A stretch of DNA of 64,000 bases from Glandiceps talaboti (Eukaryota; Hemichordata; Enteropneusta; Spengelidae): contig NC_135553.1 of the NCBI RefSeq assembly GCF_964340395.1, positions 26,031,449 through 26,095,448 on the forward strand, in the 5' to 3' direction. The notes under the pieces were generated by a model, which was not told the DNA's origin, did no database searches, and saw only the letters and a program-made list of their open reading frames with translations. A program made the position numbers and the translations under genes. Shown here piece by piece: positions 46,044 to 57,639 of this stretch (position 1 is its first letter; each line of letters begins with the position of its first letter).

Positions 46044-47650
46044 TCAACGAATGTCACAGAACATGTTGTGGTTGGCCAGGAGATCACTAACAGCAATGGG
46101 CAAATAGCAATCAATGAGAAAAAATAACTTATTACATATGTTCTGTTGTATTCCAACAATTGTCTGTAGGAACGACAATCTCAAAACTTTGCCCTTACGG
46201 AAGACATTCAGTTTACATCTGGTCTTTACTCGTTTCAGTTTTCTCAAGGTCTAACAAGAGATTTGACTTTTTTGGCTACTTCAGCTTTTGAATGTCTCAG
46301 TATTGCTTTAAGAGCAAATCTTTCAACATAACTATTGACAAATGACATAGAAGGATCAATGTCACACTTTTCAAGAATCTTGCATAATGGCACATATTGG
46401 GATTTGAAGTGTTAAGGAAACCAGCCAGTGTGAGCACTATTTGATTCATGAAAAGTTTGTTGCCTACCTTAAAGCTGTCAATAGATTTATTTACCAAACT
46501 TATTGAGGTACCTACATGTGATCTCAATGTGAACATGATCCATTTCATTAGGACATTATACTATTAGGTACCAGAGACAGTGAGGAAGCTGTACTATCAG
46601 ACATTAAAGTTGAACTATCAGCGTCTGAATGACCTCTATCCATTGAAGCTTTATGTTGATGATCCTCAGAATGTCCCACATGAGAACGAGCAGTTTTCAC
46701 ACTATTTTCATCAGTTGAAGCAATTGCACTATTTAGTACAGTTTTATTCATAGCACTGGCTCCTAAACTTGGTATGGTTTGGTATGACTTACAGCAATTG
46801 AATCACTGGGATTTTGAATATCAGGTCAAGATAAGACCTGCCGGCACTACAGTTTCACAAGCAGGCTTAGTATTTATTGAGAGAGAGCACCTCATTCTTT
46901 AAAGGTATTTTTACCTCCTAAAACTAAATAACTGAACTTTTGGTAAAACAACCAACTGTACTGCTGTATGTTTTTCATTTGATATATGAACAGATGAATG
47001 GATGTTATCATCTGCACTAACAGTGGCAGAAAAACAGTTATAAAAAGTTGGATTTTGTATTAGGTCATCTAAAATGCAAACTTTATCATCTACATTGAAT
47101 ACAGTTCAGAAGTGGTCAGGGTTCAACTGAACAGCACTTGTTAATCTACACTGTAAACCAAAGAAATATCAATGTTCTGGCATTGTGATTGGTGGCGTCT
47201 ATTCTTCCCACTGAAAATTCCAATTTCAATGATAAAAAACTGTGGTAACATAACAAATCCTAACAAACAGATAGTGAATTGCAACATATTCTACAACCAT
47301 GTCTATTCAACTATTGATACAGTCCCTCACCGTCTCCTGCACACTAGCTGACAGATTAATTACCACTGATAGCTAACTCTTATCCAGCCTAAAGTTGTGT
47401 CAAATGAGAATTCAAATATACTGTGATCACACTTTAATTATAAAGGCACTGATGTTGAAAATGCATTATGATCATCATACTTTGACAATGATTCAAAATC
47501 TGCAAAACATTCAGCATCACCATGATCCATTGGGTACAAAGAAAATGGGACTTCATCAACAACCCACTGCCATACACACTTTCTAATGTGTTCACAACAT
47601 ACTCTGCACAGTTTGTTTGCTACAGAAGCAAGACTCCTATCAATTGATTA
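46044..47650 (-). pseudogene. Decayed unidentified coding stretch
   Basis: I do not recognise this. Reading the minus strand from 47650 down, frames with protein-like composition follow each other: SVANKLCRVCCEHIRKCVWQ, then WVVDEVPFSLYPMDHGDAEC; DDKVCILDDLIQNPTFYNCF; NKTVLNSAIASTDENSVKTA; SLVNKSIDSFKVGNKLF; and VKTRCKLNVFRKGKVLRLSF. Stops and frame changes separate them. Balanced amino acid usage over 1.6 kb on one strand suggests an old transposon or gene. No catalytic motif was identified. The inverted 140 bp repeat and a CCCTTACGGAAGACATTCAG end lie at or near its 3' side. Confidence 0.35.
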
Positions 47651-47689
47651 AATGGCATTTTTTTTAAAAAGGCTGAATAAGTAAACATC

Positions 47690-47760
47690 TGCAAATGGGC
47701 ATGGTCTTGTTGCTAGGGAAATTTCCATACATTTTTATATCTTTATTGTAATATGAAACA
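47690..47760. repeat. GTTGCTA-family dispersed repeat copy
   Basis: GGGCATGGTCTTGTTGCTAG followed by GGAAATTTCCATACATTTTT. Relatives are at 50700-50760 and 52563-52600 in the same orientation, and at 20737, 21637 and 43003 inverted. Confidence 0.65.
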
Positions 47761-48735
47761 TTTCACTGTTGCTCGGGGCATGGTCATGGTTACTGGGGCC
47801 AGAAAACAGTCGTCTTTATTATCTCAGAGTTGCTCCATGACAAATACTGACATAGGCAGATTTAGAATATGGATAAATAAAGAAATTAGTCATTTAGGAC
47901 TGATGACAATAGATAATGAATCCCTTACATTTATATGAGGTCTATCAGAACTTGCCAGTACTCCATACATGTACATCTCTGAATAGCAAATATGCAAAGA
48001 TGTTTACTGTACATGAGACTTCCAGTTTACAATGGATATTGAAGTTTTCCTATATTGATGATCTGCTATCAAAATGTGAATAAAACTGTAATAATAAAAA
48101 TCATGTATTGATGCTATTTTATAGGTATGGTATTCTCCCTAGGATAGATTACAAGGAAAATGGTAATTAGTATAATATTTACAGGTTAATAATAGTAGTA
48201 ATTTGCATGATTTGCACAGGACAGAAAAAACCCTTTAGAAGTACAGCCAACAGGGTGGCAAACACAGTGTTTGCACTGTAGTACCCCTATGGAAAATAGC
48301 TCCATACATTTTTATAAATGCATGTTTCTTCCCCAAGTTTAGCTAGTGATGATTAATTTCTACAAATTAGAAGTATTGACTACTCAAGGTAGTGTCCTCA
48401 AATCTCTTGCATTTGTAGTTAACTTAAAAATGTATCTGATATTTGCACTCTTTGTTAAATTGTGTGCACTTGCATTTTAGGTCAGTAGATATGTATTTAC
48501 TTTGGAATGATACTGTACCTCTCTTGATATGGTACTCCACTTTATAGGCCTAGTTGTTCAGGTCAATAAATGTGTGTTTACCTAGTTATCATACTGCACC
48601 CAGTGTTTTACATCACTTTTGGATTAAATGGGTCATTGGGTCTGAAAATTTGGGCGTGCCAACTGCAAATCTGGGGAACATTCACAAAATCAAGAAATTA
48701 ATGGCTGTCAAATTTGGTAATATGGACAATGGAGA
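47761..48735. other. Non-coding DNA
   Basis: No recognised gene. Open frames at 47753-47938 and 48554-48838 have no family features; the second runs into the hairpin repeats. Confidence 0.5.
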
Positions 48736-48748
48736 GGTTAGACTAAGA

Positions 48749-48932
48749 TACGCCGTGACATTTCACCCTCAGTGGCCTCCTCTCACAACAACTAGGGGTT
48801 GGCCGATGTGTGAGGGAACCCTGTCATGGCGTAGATAAGACTAAAGATACGTCGTGACATTTCACCCTCACTGGCCTCCTCTCACAACAACTAGGAGTTG
48901 GCTGATGTGTGAGGGCACCCCGTCACATCGTA
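48749..48932. repeat. Two tandem 85 bp hairpin repeats
   Basis: Copy 1 (48749-48833) starts TACGCCGTGACA and ends TGTCATGGCGTA. Copy 2 (48848-48932) starts TACGTCGTGACA and ends with CACATCGTA. Each can fold on itself (TTTCACCCTCA with TGTGTGAGGG), and the two are 99 bp apart with about 90% identity by eye. Reads like a small foldback element duplicated in tandem. Confidence 0.8.
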
Positions 48933-48944
48933 CCTTACAGACTA

Positions 48945-49405
48945 TGGAAAGGTTAAAATAGGCAAGAACAGAATTGAATTGAAGTAAATTGGCAAATGAA
49001 AACAGAAATAAATACTACTTTTAAGTCCAGTCTTTATTTAACTGTGATTAGACAACAACTTTATTATACATGTAGTTTGCAGTGTATTTTACCTGTAAAC
49101 ATTCCAGCTGCTCTCCAGTAAATTCAAGTCATTTATGACAGGACCAATCAGTATAATAAACATTAACCTGTTCAGTCTTACAGGATTCAATCTATTTCTG
49201 GCACATTTGCCTCACCATCCTCCACATATAGGGCCTTGACAGAAATTAATTTTCATGTGTATACTTTATATGTCACACACAAGTTTCAAGCATAATACCA
49301 ACATAGACTCATCGTAACTTACAAGTATCTGGCCAAGAAGACATTTTGAAAGGACTTTTTCAATGCATTCTCGAACTCCATTATGATCTTTGGCTATATG
49401 TAATA
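48945..49405. other. Non-coding DNA
   Basis: Nothing recognised. Confidence 0.5.
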
Positions 49406-49406
49406 G

Positions 49407-49600
49407 GTAATAATAGGTAATAATAATAATAATAATAATAATTTATTCCAGGTACAAAAAATTGGATTATAGAACAGAACAAAATGTCCTTATGTATATA
49501 CAATAAACGTGTTATTCGGGAAAGGGGTGTGGAAGTAGTTGATCCCGAAACAATGTCTGAACCGTTCAAATTTTGATATGATTTTCAAATGATATCCGAT
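49407..49600 (-). repeat. TAA microsatellite with LINE/SINE-type tail
   Basis: A (TAA)n array at 49421-49441 is followed by TTTATTCCAGGTACAAAAAA and a conserved-looking flank. On the minus strand this reads as TTTTTTGTACCTGGAATAAA followed by ATT repeats, a typical 3' end for LINE or SINE elements with trinucleotide tails. The body was not recognised. Confidence 0.4.
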
Positions 49601-52560
49601 TCGGTAAATACATGGAAAGGGAGATCCCATTTAACTATAACATAAACAGGATGTAATTGAGCAGCTTGTGATTTTAGATTGTCAATCTTCTCTTGAGGTC
49701 TATACCTTCATTGGCTACATTATGAGCACAGTCATCAAATATTGTTAATGTGACTTTTAGGAGTCGATCTTCATATCATGTTAGAGTTAAGTTTGGAAAT
49801 TTGTACATCCTTCTGTGAGGGATATTTTCAAACAAACCTCATATTCCATTATGTACAGTCTAGCCTGATCACTGATTGAAAAGATGAATGTAAAAACGTG
49901 CAATCCGCATTGATTCCGGACTAGTTACAGCCTAACATGTAACAAAGTAATTTACATTGTATAATGATCAAACCACCTGCTGTTGAATGATTAATTGTTT
50001 CTCAATAGAGCCGGTATGCCTCTCACTGTTATCAGCTGATGATGCTACAACTGTAAAATACATGTCAGACAGCTTGCCGCTATAGAACCAGCAGAGGTTA
50101 GTCTGTCATCCTGAGTGGTGGCCATATTTAAAGTTGAGAATAACTGTGAAACTAAAAGTTTAACCTAATCAGAAATGAGTTAACAATTTAAAAACGTATC
50201 TCAGAGCAAGCTCCAACACAATATATATCTTGTGATTGGCATAAACATTGACATTCTTATATAAGTAAATCCTGACTCTGGTTATTTAAATAAGTCAATG
50301 CACTGAGACTGGTGATTTGTCAATGCACTGACTTGTGATTTGTCAATGCACTGACTGGCAATTTACCATGGAAATTTTAACTCATAGCTCGGAGTAGTCT
50401 AGTGCTATCTTTAGTCAAATCTTTTAGATCTCTCGTTCAGTCGAATTCAATTAAGTCCTGAAAAGCATGAGGTGAAATTTAGAATTGAACCACAGCCACC
50501 CACACAGTCATGATTATCATATTTTGTTTTATCATTGGCAGAATTCTAACCAAAAACAAGTTTATAGTGGTTATTGAAGGCATTTACAGAGTGTCCAAAT
50601 AGGGTATATTTGTCACCTCAGGATGCTACTTATTGGTACACTGTTTTCATCATTATAACAGTGAGGGCCCACTAATAGGATGAACAACTTTTGGTTATGA
50701 TTGAGTTGCTATGGGGTTAGTCTTGTTGCTAGGCATATTTGCACACATATTTTGAATGTTTAGTCCGTCCATTTGTCTATTAATGCCTGCTTTTAATTTT
50801 GCAATACACACCATGATTTGGCTATTACTGTTACATTATACCAGAGTATTGATGGTGCCAATCAAGATATCTGATTGGTCAATACATCAACCTAACATGT
50901 CGTTTGCATCCATTTTGACTACTGTATACTGCATCTGTGCCATTGATCACCTGCACACCACTATAAAGTCATCCATGCCAAATGCTAATATTTCCCTATG
51001 AATAAGATATCCAAAGCTATAGAATTGACAAAGTTAACTCAAAACTACCACTTGAGAGAGGCTCAGCATAAGTCTTTGGCCAAATAAAATGTATGTAATT
51101 CTATCACAAAATGAATGTAGTCAGACCATTAACAAATGAATTTGCCTCTGTACAAACTAAGCAAAAACTGCATATATATGCTGCACATTATTGAACTATT
51201 CTTTGTTTCAATATAAATTTATGTGACATTGTCCTTGGCTTCATGTTGTGTCATTATTTACGATGCTTAGTTAGCAAAACAGAGAGATATACAGTGGAAT
51301 GTGAAAATCGTCAAATGTGATTCGGATTACTTTCTTATAGGTACTTCCCCATATCTCTATACAACAAAGTAAATCTGTCTGGGGTCAAGGCCAGCAGTAA
51401 CACTTTTTTCGCTCAATTTCTCATGTCAGGTTCATTTTTCATTATCATAAAACTAGTTTCCCATTGTTCTTAGTCTAAAATAAACAGCAAATGTTATTAA
51501 AAGCATTTCATGTTCACTGCAACAAAACAGAATTGACACACAGCTAGTTTTGCCATATTAGTTTATTACTCAATTTGGTCTGGAGTTAAAGATTCTATTT
51601 AAATTTTAATCATGGATCTGGCACACTGATATTGTTATCAGACAAATTTCAATTTGGTGTTATGAACTGTCAAGATATACCTGTGTCAACATTAAAACTC
51701 TTTATGTATTCATTCGTGATCATATTCAGTGTTACAGTGCTGAAGATATGAAATTCCTAGCCATCTATTTTAAACCTGAGTGTTCTATTGATGTATGTAC
51801 TTAGTATGATAAGAGTCATTGAAAATAGTGGGGGCCTGTACAGTAAAGAATAATCAAGTGGTATGTTTGTGTGAATAAATGGAAAAAAGACTGGCCAGTC
51901 AATGTATGTTTGTGGTATGATTTGGAAGTACATGGTCAATAGCCACTCAGGGACTATTTATTCTAAGATTCAATTGTCTATTTGTCTGTGAATCTGATTC
52001 AGAATTTGAGATTTTCAAAAGTCTTACATCCAAAGTTTTTATGCAGTATACGTTTTCACCTTTATAAAACTGAGATGAAACAGTAAACTGACTGTCAATG
52101 TGAATAATTCAGCTTATTATGTTTATTTTGCCACAATAATAAAGGAAAACCAGTTTTATGGTAATAAAAAATCTCTGATGTGAGAAATTGAGTAAAACAA
52201 TGAATTCCAGGCCCTTATCCAGAGCTCCTCAGGGATTCCGAAGTGCTTGTTCAAGGCTATATAAATGGTTTAGATCTGAGAAATTTGTGACAGTACTCTT
52301 GGAAAATATTAGATGTTTTTGAATGGTGTAATTAAATGGCCGACTACTATGAAACACTGCATGGTGCTTGTAGTGTGTGTGCTTGATCTGTCATGATCCA
52401 CTTTAATTTCGGGGTGGGAGGAATGTGGGGGGGGGGGGGCATTGTTTCGTTCATTCACAGACTAAACATGGATCAAGTTTTGCATTTTGTGTGGGAGTAC
52501 ATAAGGACAATGAAATCAATTGCATGAGAACTACATTGTAAAACCATCAATTCGCCATTG
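49600..52560. other. Non-coding DNA with minor repeats
   Basis: Short tandem copies of GTGATTTGTCAATGCACTGA near 50310-50360, a GTTGCTA-family copy at about 50695-50760 and poly-G at 52429-52439. No recognised gene. Confidence 0.5.
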
Positions 52561-52664
52561 TTATGGGCATGGTCTTGTTGCTAGGTAAATGTCATAACAA
52601 ATCTGAGGCAAGGGTATGCAAAGCTGCAGCTGTCTTAGGTCTGTAGAATACAATGCATTGACCA

Positions 52665-52790
52665 TTTCAGTCAATATATGATGCAAATATATCCTTATAT
52701 GATGTGAAGATATCATTATATGATGTGAACATATCATTATATAATATGAACAATATATCATATGATGTGAAGAAAGGAGATCAATCTGAA
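52665..52790. repeat. ATATGATGTGAA short tandem repeat
   Basis: Four to five copies of a roughly 27 bp AT-rich unit (TTATATGATGTGAASATATCA and variants). Confidence 0.7.
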
Positions 52791-52985
52791 TTTGGTTTGA
52801 ACATTCTTAGAGGTGTTCAGAATGATATGCAAATTAGCTTTAAAATGTGTCTTTTGGTCAAAATCTACAATTCCTGAATTATTTAGCAGCTTGTGTTTAG
52901 ATGAAAGATTGTTCATGATATGATGATCCCAACACTGATATGCAAATTAGGTATAAAAATGAAACTTTTTGGTCAAAACTCTTTA

Positions 52986-53110
52986 AATAGTCCCTGCCAG
53001 ACTTATGGATTGGGTTCCTTCCGTCCGTCTGTCTGTCTGTCCAGAGCCGTTTCTTGGAGTTGCCTGGACCGATTTTTTCCAAACTTGGCACAGGGGCAAC
53101 ATACAATGGC
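52986..53110 (+). mobile_element. 5' fragment of the TAGTCCCCGC MITE family
   Basis: Matches the left half of the element at 5721-6336: TAGTCCCTGCC, then ACTTATGGATTGGGTTCC, CCGTCTGTC repeats, CAGAGCCGTTTCTTGGAG and CTGGACCGATTTTTTCCAAA. The right end is missing. Just beyond it (53221) the BEL/Pao integrase is cut. Confidence 0.7.
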
Positions 53111-53220
53111 ATACATATGCATATGTTTTAATTTCATGTCTGGTGTTTGTTCATCATGTCCATCAGCTTGTTCACCAACCTGTTAAAATGAGCATTGCGT
53201 GTGTAGATGCTGCAGCCTTA

Positions 53221-53781
53221 TAATCCCATACACCGCCGAAATGTGATCCGGATGGTGGGTTTGAATATCCAATCAATTTCCTTTCTCAGCAGAAATCCCT
53301 GTATCTTTGCTTGATTCCAATTACTAATTTCTTTCTTCAATTCTCTCTGAGTACCAACCAGATTGGTACCATTGTCTGATGTTATTACTTTCACTACTCC
53401 TCTTCTGGCTATAAATCTTCTCAATGCATTAATACATGAGTCAGTGTCTAATGAGTCAGCTTTCTCAATGTGAACTGCTCGAATTGCTAGACAGGTAAAT
53501 ACTACCCTATATCTCTTAACAATGCTGCATCCTCATTTGACCTCTATTGGGCCAAAGTAGTCTACACCCACTTTGGTGAATGGTGGTTCATCTGATGTTA
53601 CACGATTGATTGGTAGGTCTGATATTTCCTGCCCTCTTGTCTTTGGGTGTAGTGTTCAAAATGTAACACATTCGTTGATTAGTCTCTTTGCTGCTGTGTT
53701 TGCTCTCAGTATCCAATACTTTTCACGCAGTTTGGAGATCATACAGTTTCTACCGAGATGTCCTATAGTCTCATGAATGTC
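53221..53781 (-). pseudogene. BEL/Pao integrase, truncated
   Basis: An H2C2-type start (HIHETIGHLGRNC), then VGVDYFGPIEV with the first catalytic Asp and ITSDNGTNLVG with the second. The frame ends by a one-base shift at NPPSGSHFGGVWD. The third acidic residue and the DNA-binding C-terminus are absent. At least three in-frame TGA stops lie between 53781 and 53520. Confidence 0.85.
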
Positions 53782-54793
53782 TCATAGAATAAGTTTGGAT
53801 ATGTGCACTTCCTTTGGTAAAATTAATGGGTGTTTTGCTGATTGGCCTAACCTCCCTCGTACCCTCAGCAAGTCGTCTTCTCCCAGTACTGGATCTAACT
53901 TGTACATTGGGCTGGTGCGTGTTACCGCTCTTTTCTCTGATTCTTTGTGTTTCTTCAAGACAGATATTTCTTCCTTGAAAGCCTCTTGTTGTACAATACT
54001 AATAATTGCACATTCAGCATCCTTAGAAACACAGATGTCTGTCTCTTCTTGTTTGTAGTCTGAGTGTTCTTGCATTTTCCCGTCAAATTCTGTTTTATTC
54101 TGAGAATCCAGGCCACGTACTGCTTTCTTCAAGGCATACCAATTTGAATAATGGTTTATCAGTTTGTTGACAGTCTCCATGGATTCATCTACTGATACAG
54201 CATTGACAGTCAGTTCTCTCTTGACCTCTAAGTCATCACTTTGTAGTTGTGTCATGTCAGATGAATTACTGCTTACTTCATCTCTTTCCATAGAAAATCC
54301 ATTCAGCCAAAGTTTATTCTGGAGAAATTTGTCAACTGGTTGTCCTTGTGATGCGTCATCTACAGGATTCTGGCTTGTTTCCACATAGCGCCATTGTGCT
54401 GGTGTAGAAACCTCCCTGATTACTGTAACTCTGTTTGCTACAAATGTATGAAATCTTGCTGTTTCATTGTTGGTGTATCGTAATACAGTCATGCTATCAG
54501 TCCAGAAGAATGTTTCATAAACTTTCATGTCCAACTCTTTCTTTATACTTTTGTCTACTCGCACTGCTAATGTTGCTGCAGACAGTTCCATTCGTGGGAT
54601 GGTGACTTGTTTTAGTGGAGCTACATGTGACTTTCCTAGCATGAAAGCAGTGTACCTTGTCCTCATTGTTTATCATGCGTATGTATGACTCGCTTGCATC
54701 AGAAAAGTGATGTAGCTGTATTGATACAGGTTCTCCATATCCTTCTGGTTTCATGCATCGGTTCACTGAGAAAACGTCCTCTAACTTAGGCAA
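53782..54793 (-). pseudogene. BEL/Pao RNase H and integrase N-terminal region
   Basis: Contains HHFSDASESY (RNase H first Asp, 54715), PRMELSAATLAVRVDKSI (Glu-containing motif, 54590), FFWTDSMTVLRY (54510, second Asp), STPAQWRYVETSQNPVDDAS (54390) and later LLRVRGRLGQSAKHPLILPK at 53850. The 53782-54666 part is a 294-codon open frame, the longest in the window. Frame overlap with the upstream piece marks one frameshift near 54660. Confidence 0.85.
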
Positions 54794-54798
54794 AGCTA

Positions 54799-56134
54799 CT
54801 AGCCATTTCTCCCATTTCTTCTGTTGCTTAGTTGGTATTGTTCATCCCAACCAAGTTTTTGTTTACATAAGTCCTGTAGAATCATTTTTGGTGGCAATAC
54901 GGCTGGTGTCACTAATCCTAATGGATCATAGACTGAGCTGACCACTGATAGGATACCCCACCTTGTAACTGGTTTGTCCTTTATTTGTATAAGGAAGCCA
55001 AACTTGTTTCGACGTCCCAGCACATACCAAGTGCTCTCTCCATAGGTAGGTTATCTTGGTCCAAGTCTAAATTCTTCACTTCTTTTGCTCTTTCTTCTTC
55101 AGGAATGGACTCCAATACGTTACTTATCCATTTAGTCAGTCTGAAGCCTCCTTGTTTGCATATTTTATTTAAGTCTCTAGATAGTGATACTCCTTGCTCT
55201 TTGTTGACACAGATTTCAACATGTCATCAATATAGAAGTTATTTTGTATTGTATTGGTGACCTCTGGTCGGTAACACTTCTTGCTGTCTTCAGCTGTCCT
55301 TTCCAATGTATAGTTGGCACAACTTGGTGATGACGTGGCCCCAAAGATGTGTACTTTCATACGATACTCCTGTAGTGGTTGGTCACTGTCATACTCTGGC
55401 CACCATAGGAAACGCGGAAAATTGTGGTACTCCTTTGGTACTGCAACCTGTGACAACATGGCTTCTATATCAGCCATCAGTGCTACTGGTTCTTGACGAA
55501 ATCGTATAAGTGTTCCCACTAATGAATTGGTCAGATCGGGTCCTTGTATCAGCTCTTTATTTAAAGATGTCCCTTGAAATTCTGCTGTGCACAATCAAAC
55601 ACTACCCGTATCTCCTTTTCTGTGGGTGGTACACCCCATGATGTGGTATGTCCATTTCTTTCCATCTTCACCTTTGAGTTCTTGACCTGGTATCTTTTTA
55701 GCATAGCCTTTATTTATGATAGTTTCCATAAATACCTTGTAATCTTCATGATATTGGTGATCCCTTGCAAATCTTCGTTTCAGATGTTTTATCCTTTGTT
55801 CAGCTACTGATCTGTTATTTGGCATTTTCACATCAGGATGTCTAAATGGTAAAGGCACCTGATAATGACCGTCTTCACATTTAGTATTGTTCATCATAAT
55901 GTGCATGAACTTGGTATCTTCAACAGATCTCCCTGGTTTGTCATCTATGGCCTTTTTGCTGAATTCTTGGTTGAAGTAGCTTGCAAGTTGTTGCTCTATC
56001 TGTATGTCAACTTTGATCCTATTCACTGATACCCACTCTGCAACTTCTCCGGCCCCCATCCATTTACAGCCCATTATCCTAGTAAAGTTTTGACTGCATA
56101 TGGTCCGTCGTCCTGACTGTTGATGACTTCCCAT
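54799..56134 (-). pseudogene. BEL/Pao reverse transcriptase
   Basis: Starts with DGHYQVPLPFRHPDVKMPNN (55860) and IKHLKRRFARDHQY, passes a frameshift near 55595, then [26 protein letters not shown] (catalytic Asp), [14 protein letters not shown] and [12 protein letters not shown] (YIDD where BEL usually has YVDD). It continues in another frame to [20 protein letters not shown]. The catalytic aspartates are present, but the polyprotein is broken at several points. Confidence 0.88.
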
Positions 56135-56322
56135 GGTTCTAATGCTTTGGGTACATTGATTCCTATCAGCAAGCCAATATCTGCATTAATACTTGGCAAA
56201 TGTATATTGCGCAGATATGGCCATCTTGTTATGTCTTCTTGTTTAACAATGTCCTTCTTCGACACAGGTATTTCAATATGTGTATAAGTTGCTGGAAGTT
56301 GTATAACATTATTTCCATCCAA
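56074..56322 (-). pseudogene. BEL/Pao protease-associated segment
   Basis: Reads ADIGLLIGINVPKALEPWEV, then GPYAVKTLLG. These are the D-x-LLIG and PYAV-T-LG signatures that follow the aspartic protease in Pao polyproteins. The protease active site itself and the zinc knuckles that should precede it were not found, so the gap between this piece and the gag-like part at 56380 reflects a deletion. Confidence 0.75.
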
Positions 56323-56379
56323 GTCGGTGACTTCCAGCCCCTTCAGTATGTAACTATTTACTACTTAGTCTCTGTCGTT

Positions 56380-56944
56380 GTGTGTATACGTTCAGCTTTG
56401 TCTTCTGTCCTTAACTTCCGGTTGTTCCTCCGCTCACAACTTGTTCTTGTTGAAAGTGCTGTTGTGCTGCCTTTGTAGCAGCGTTACCTTGATCTTCTAT
56501 AACATGTTGATCTTCTGTACGTTCGGTATCTGGTGGAGCACTTTTCTCTGCCTTGCTTTGCAGTCAATATGACTAACCTTACTTCTGAATTCGTTGAATT
56601 CCTGCAACTTAGGAACTACCCATTTTGCATAGTCCGTTTTCTGCTCATCTTCATCCAGCTTAAAATTACTGTGATATGCTTTATCTGCATCCTGTAAGTT
56701 AACATATGCCTGATCCCATTCAGCCAATTTTTCACTGACTGCCTCCAAATTTTCTGCATGCTTCAGCAGAACCTGAATTTCATTTGTTCTTCCAGTTACC
56801 TGTCTACAGGCACCTGACCTTTTAGTCTTTTCCTTTCTTCCTCCAAGAATGCCAGTGTTGGTTTGTGTGACCTTTTGGGATCTTCAATTTCTCTCCCTAC
56901 AGCACCAGGCAGCTCAGCATACTGTTCTGTTTCTTCGCTGTCCA
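56380..56944 (-). pseudogene. BEL/Pao gag-like N-terminal region
   Basis: Begins MDSEETEQYAELPGAVGREI with a following EERKRLKG-like charged helix. It continues through EAVSEKLAEWDQAYVNLQDA to KARQRKVLHQIP (56497), then shifts frame into a Gln-rich tail that stops near 56420. Charged and coiled-coil-like, as expected for the N-terminal part of Pao polyproteins. Confidence 0.65.
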
Positions 56945-56950
56945 TGATGA

Positions 56951-57388
56951 TATACAGTAGTTTACTGCCCCTCAATTTTCACAAATAAATAAGTTATTTA
57001 TGTGTGACCTTTCACCCCTTGTGTTATAAGATTACAAAGGGGGTGTCTCTTTTCCAGTACGGATGTTATGTAACACACACAAGTCCAGTACTGACCTTCA
57101 GAATTCCAATGTCCGTTTACCTTTGAGTCTATTTGCCAAGTCCACATGTACAGGAAATTGATGCCACGTTGATGAGTTTTCCCGCCAAAGTTCTGCCCAA
57201 TTCTGTGTAACAAAGTCTTTCTGGAATAGAAACTTGCTGACATCCTGAGAATTCCTTCTTACACTTGTAGTACTTTTGCAATGCCCTCATAGGCTGCACT
57301 TGTAAATCAATTCATATGACTCAATTATTCAATAATTTGAGGTTTGTTGACTTTGACCAAATAAATACTATAATAGCAAATCTGGCGT
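56951..57388. other. Probable leader region of the BEL/Pao element
   Basis: Lies immediately 5' (on the minus strand) of the gag start. An 81-codon frame at 56998-57243 has no recognised domain. It may include a 5' LTR or primer-binding site, but with no second LTR to compare I cannot delimit it. Confidence 0.3.
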
Positions 57389-57637
57389 CTACAGTGTGAT
57401 ACTAACAATGTCCGTATTGCGATCTTGGTTTTCAGTGTCATGTCTTGTGATGATTGGATGATTGTCAAGAATGTTCACCTTTTTCACTAAATCCACATAG
57501 TCCTCCTCTGCCCACACTGTGAAATTCTCCCACAGAATCATAACACCACCCTTATTGAAAAATAAGAACTTGTTTTCTTTAGAAACTTTTCCGTCTTGAA
57601 TCTCCTTACCATCTCTCCACAGTATCAGCATAGCCAT
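57389..57637 (-). CDS. Unrecognised 82-codon frame
   Basis: Protein-like composition: LWRDGKEIQDGKVSKENKFL, then a GGVMILWENFTVWAEEDYV segment and VNILDNHPIITRHDTEN. Hydrophilic, with alternating hydrophobic residues and no stops. No family recognised. It lies upstream of the BEL/Pao gag on the same strand and could be an exon of a cellular gene or part of the element's leader. A CAGGTAAG-like string just upstream at 57642 is on the opposite strand. Confidence 0.3.
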   Translation of the reverse strand: MAMLILWRDGKEIQDGKVSKENKFLFFNKGGVMILWENFTVWAEEDYVDLVKKVNILDNHPIITRHDTENQDRNTDIVSITL

Positions 57638-57639
57638 TT

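Larger units (their letters stand above)
53221..56950 (-). mobile_element. BEL/Pao LTR retrotransposon remnant
   Basis: Internal region read on the minus strand from about 56944 to 53221: gag-like N-terminal region, protease-associated segment, RT, RNase H, zinc-binding motif and the first part of the integrase. This order is diagnostic of BEL/Pao. Several stops and frame changes are present, and part of the gag/protease region and the end of the integrase are missing. No 3' LTR can be present because the element is cut within the integrase. I could not define a 5' LTR. Confidence 0.88.
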
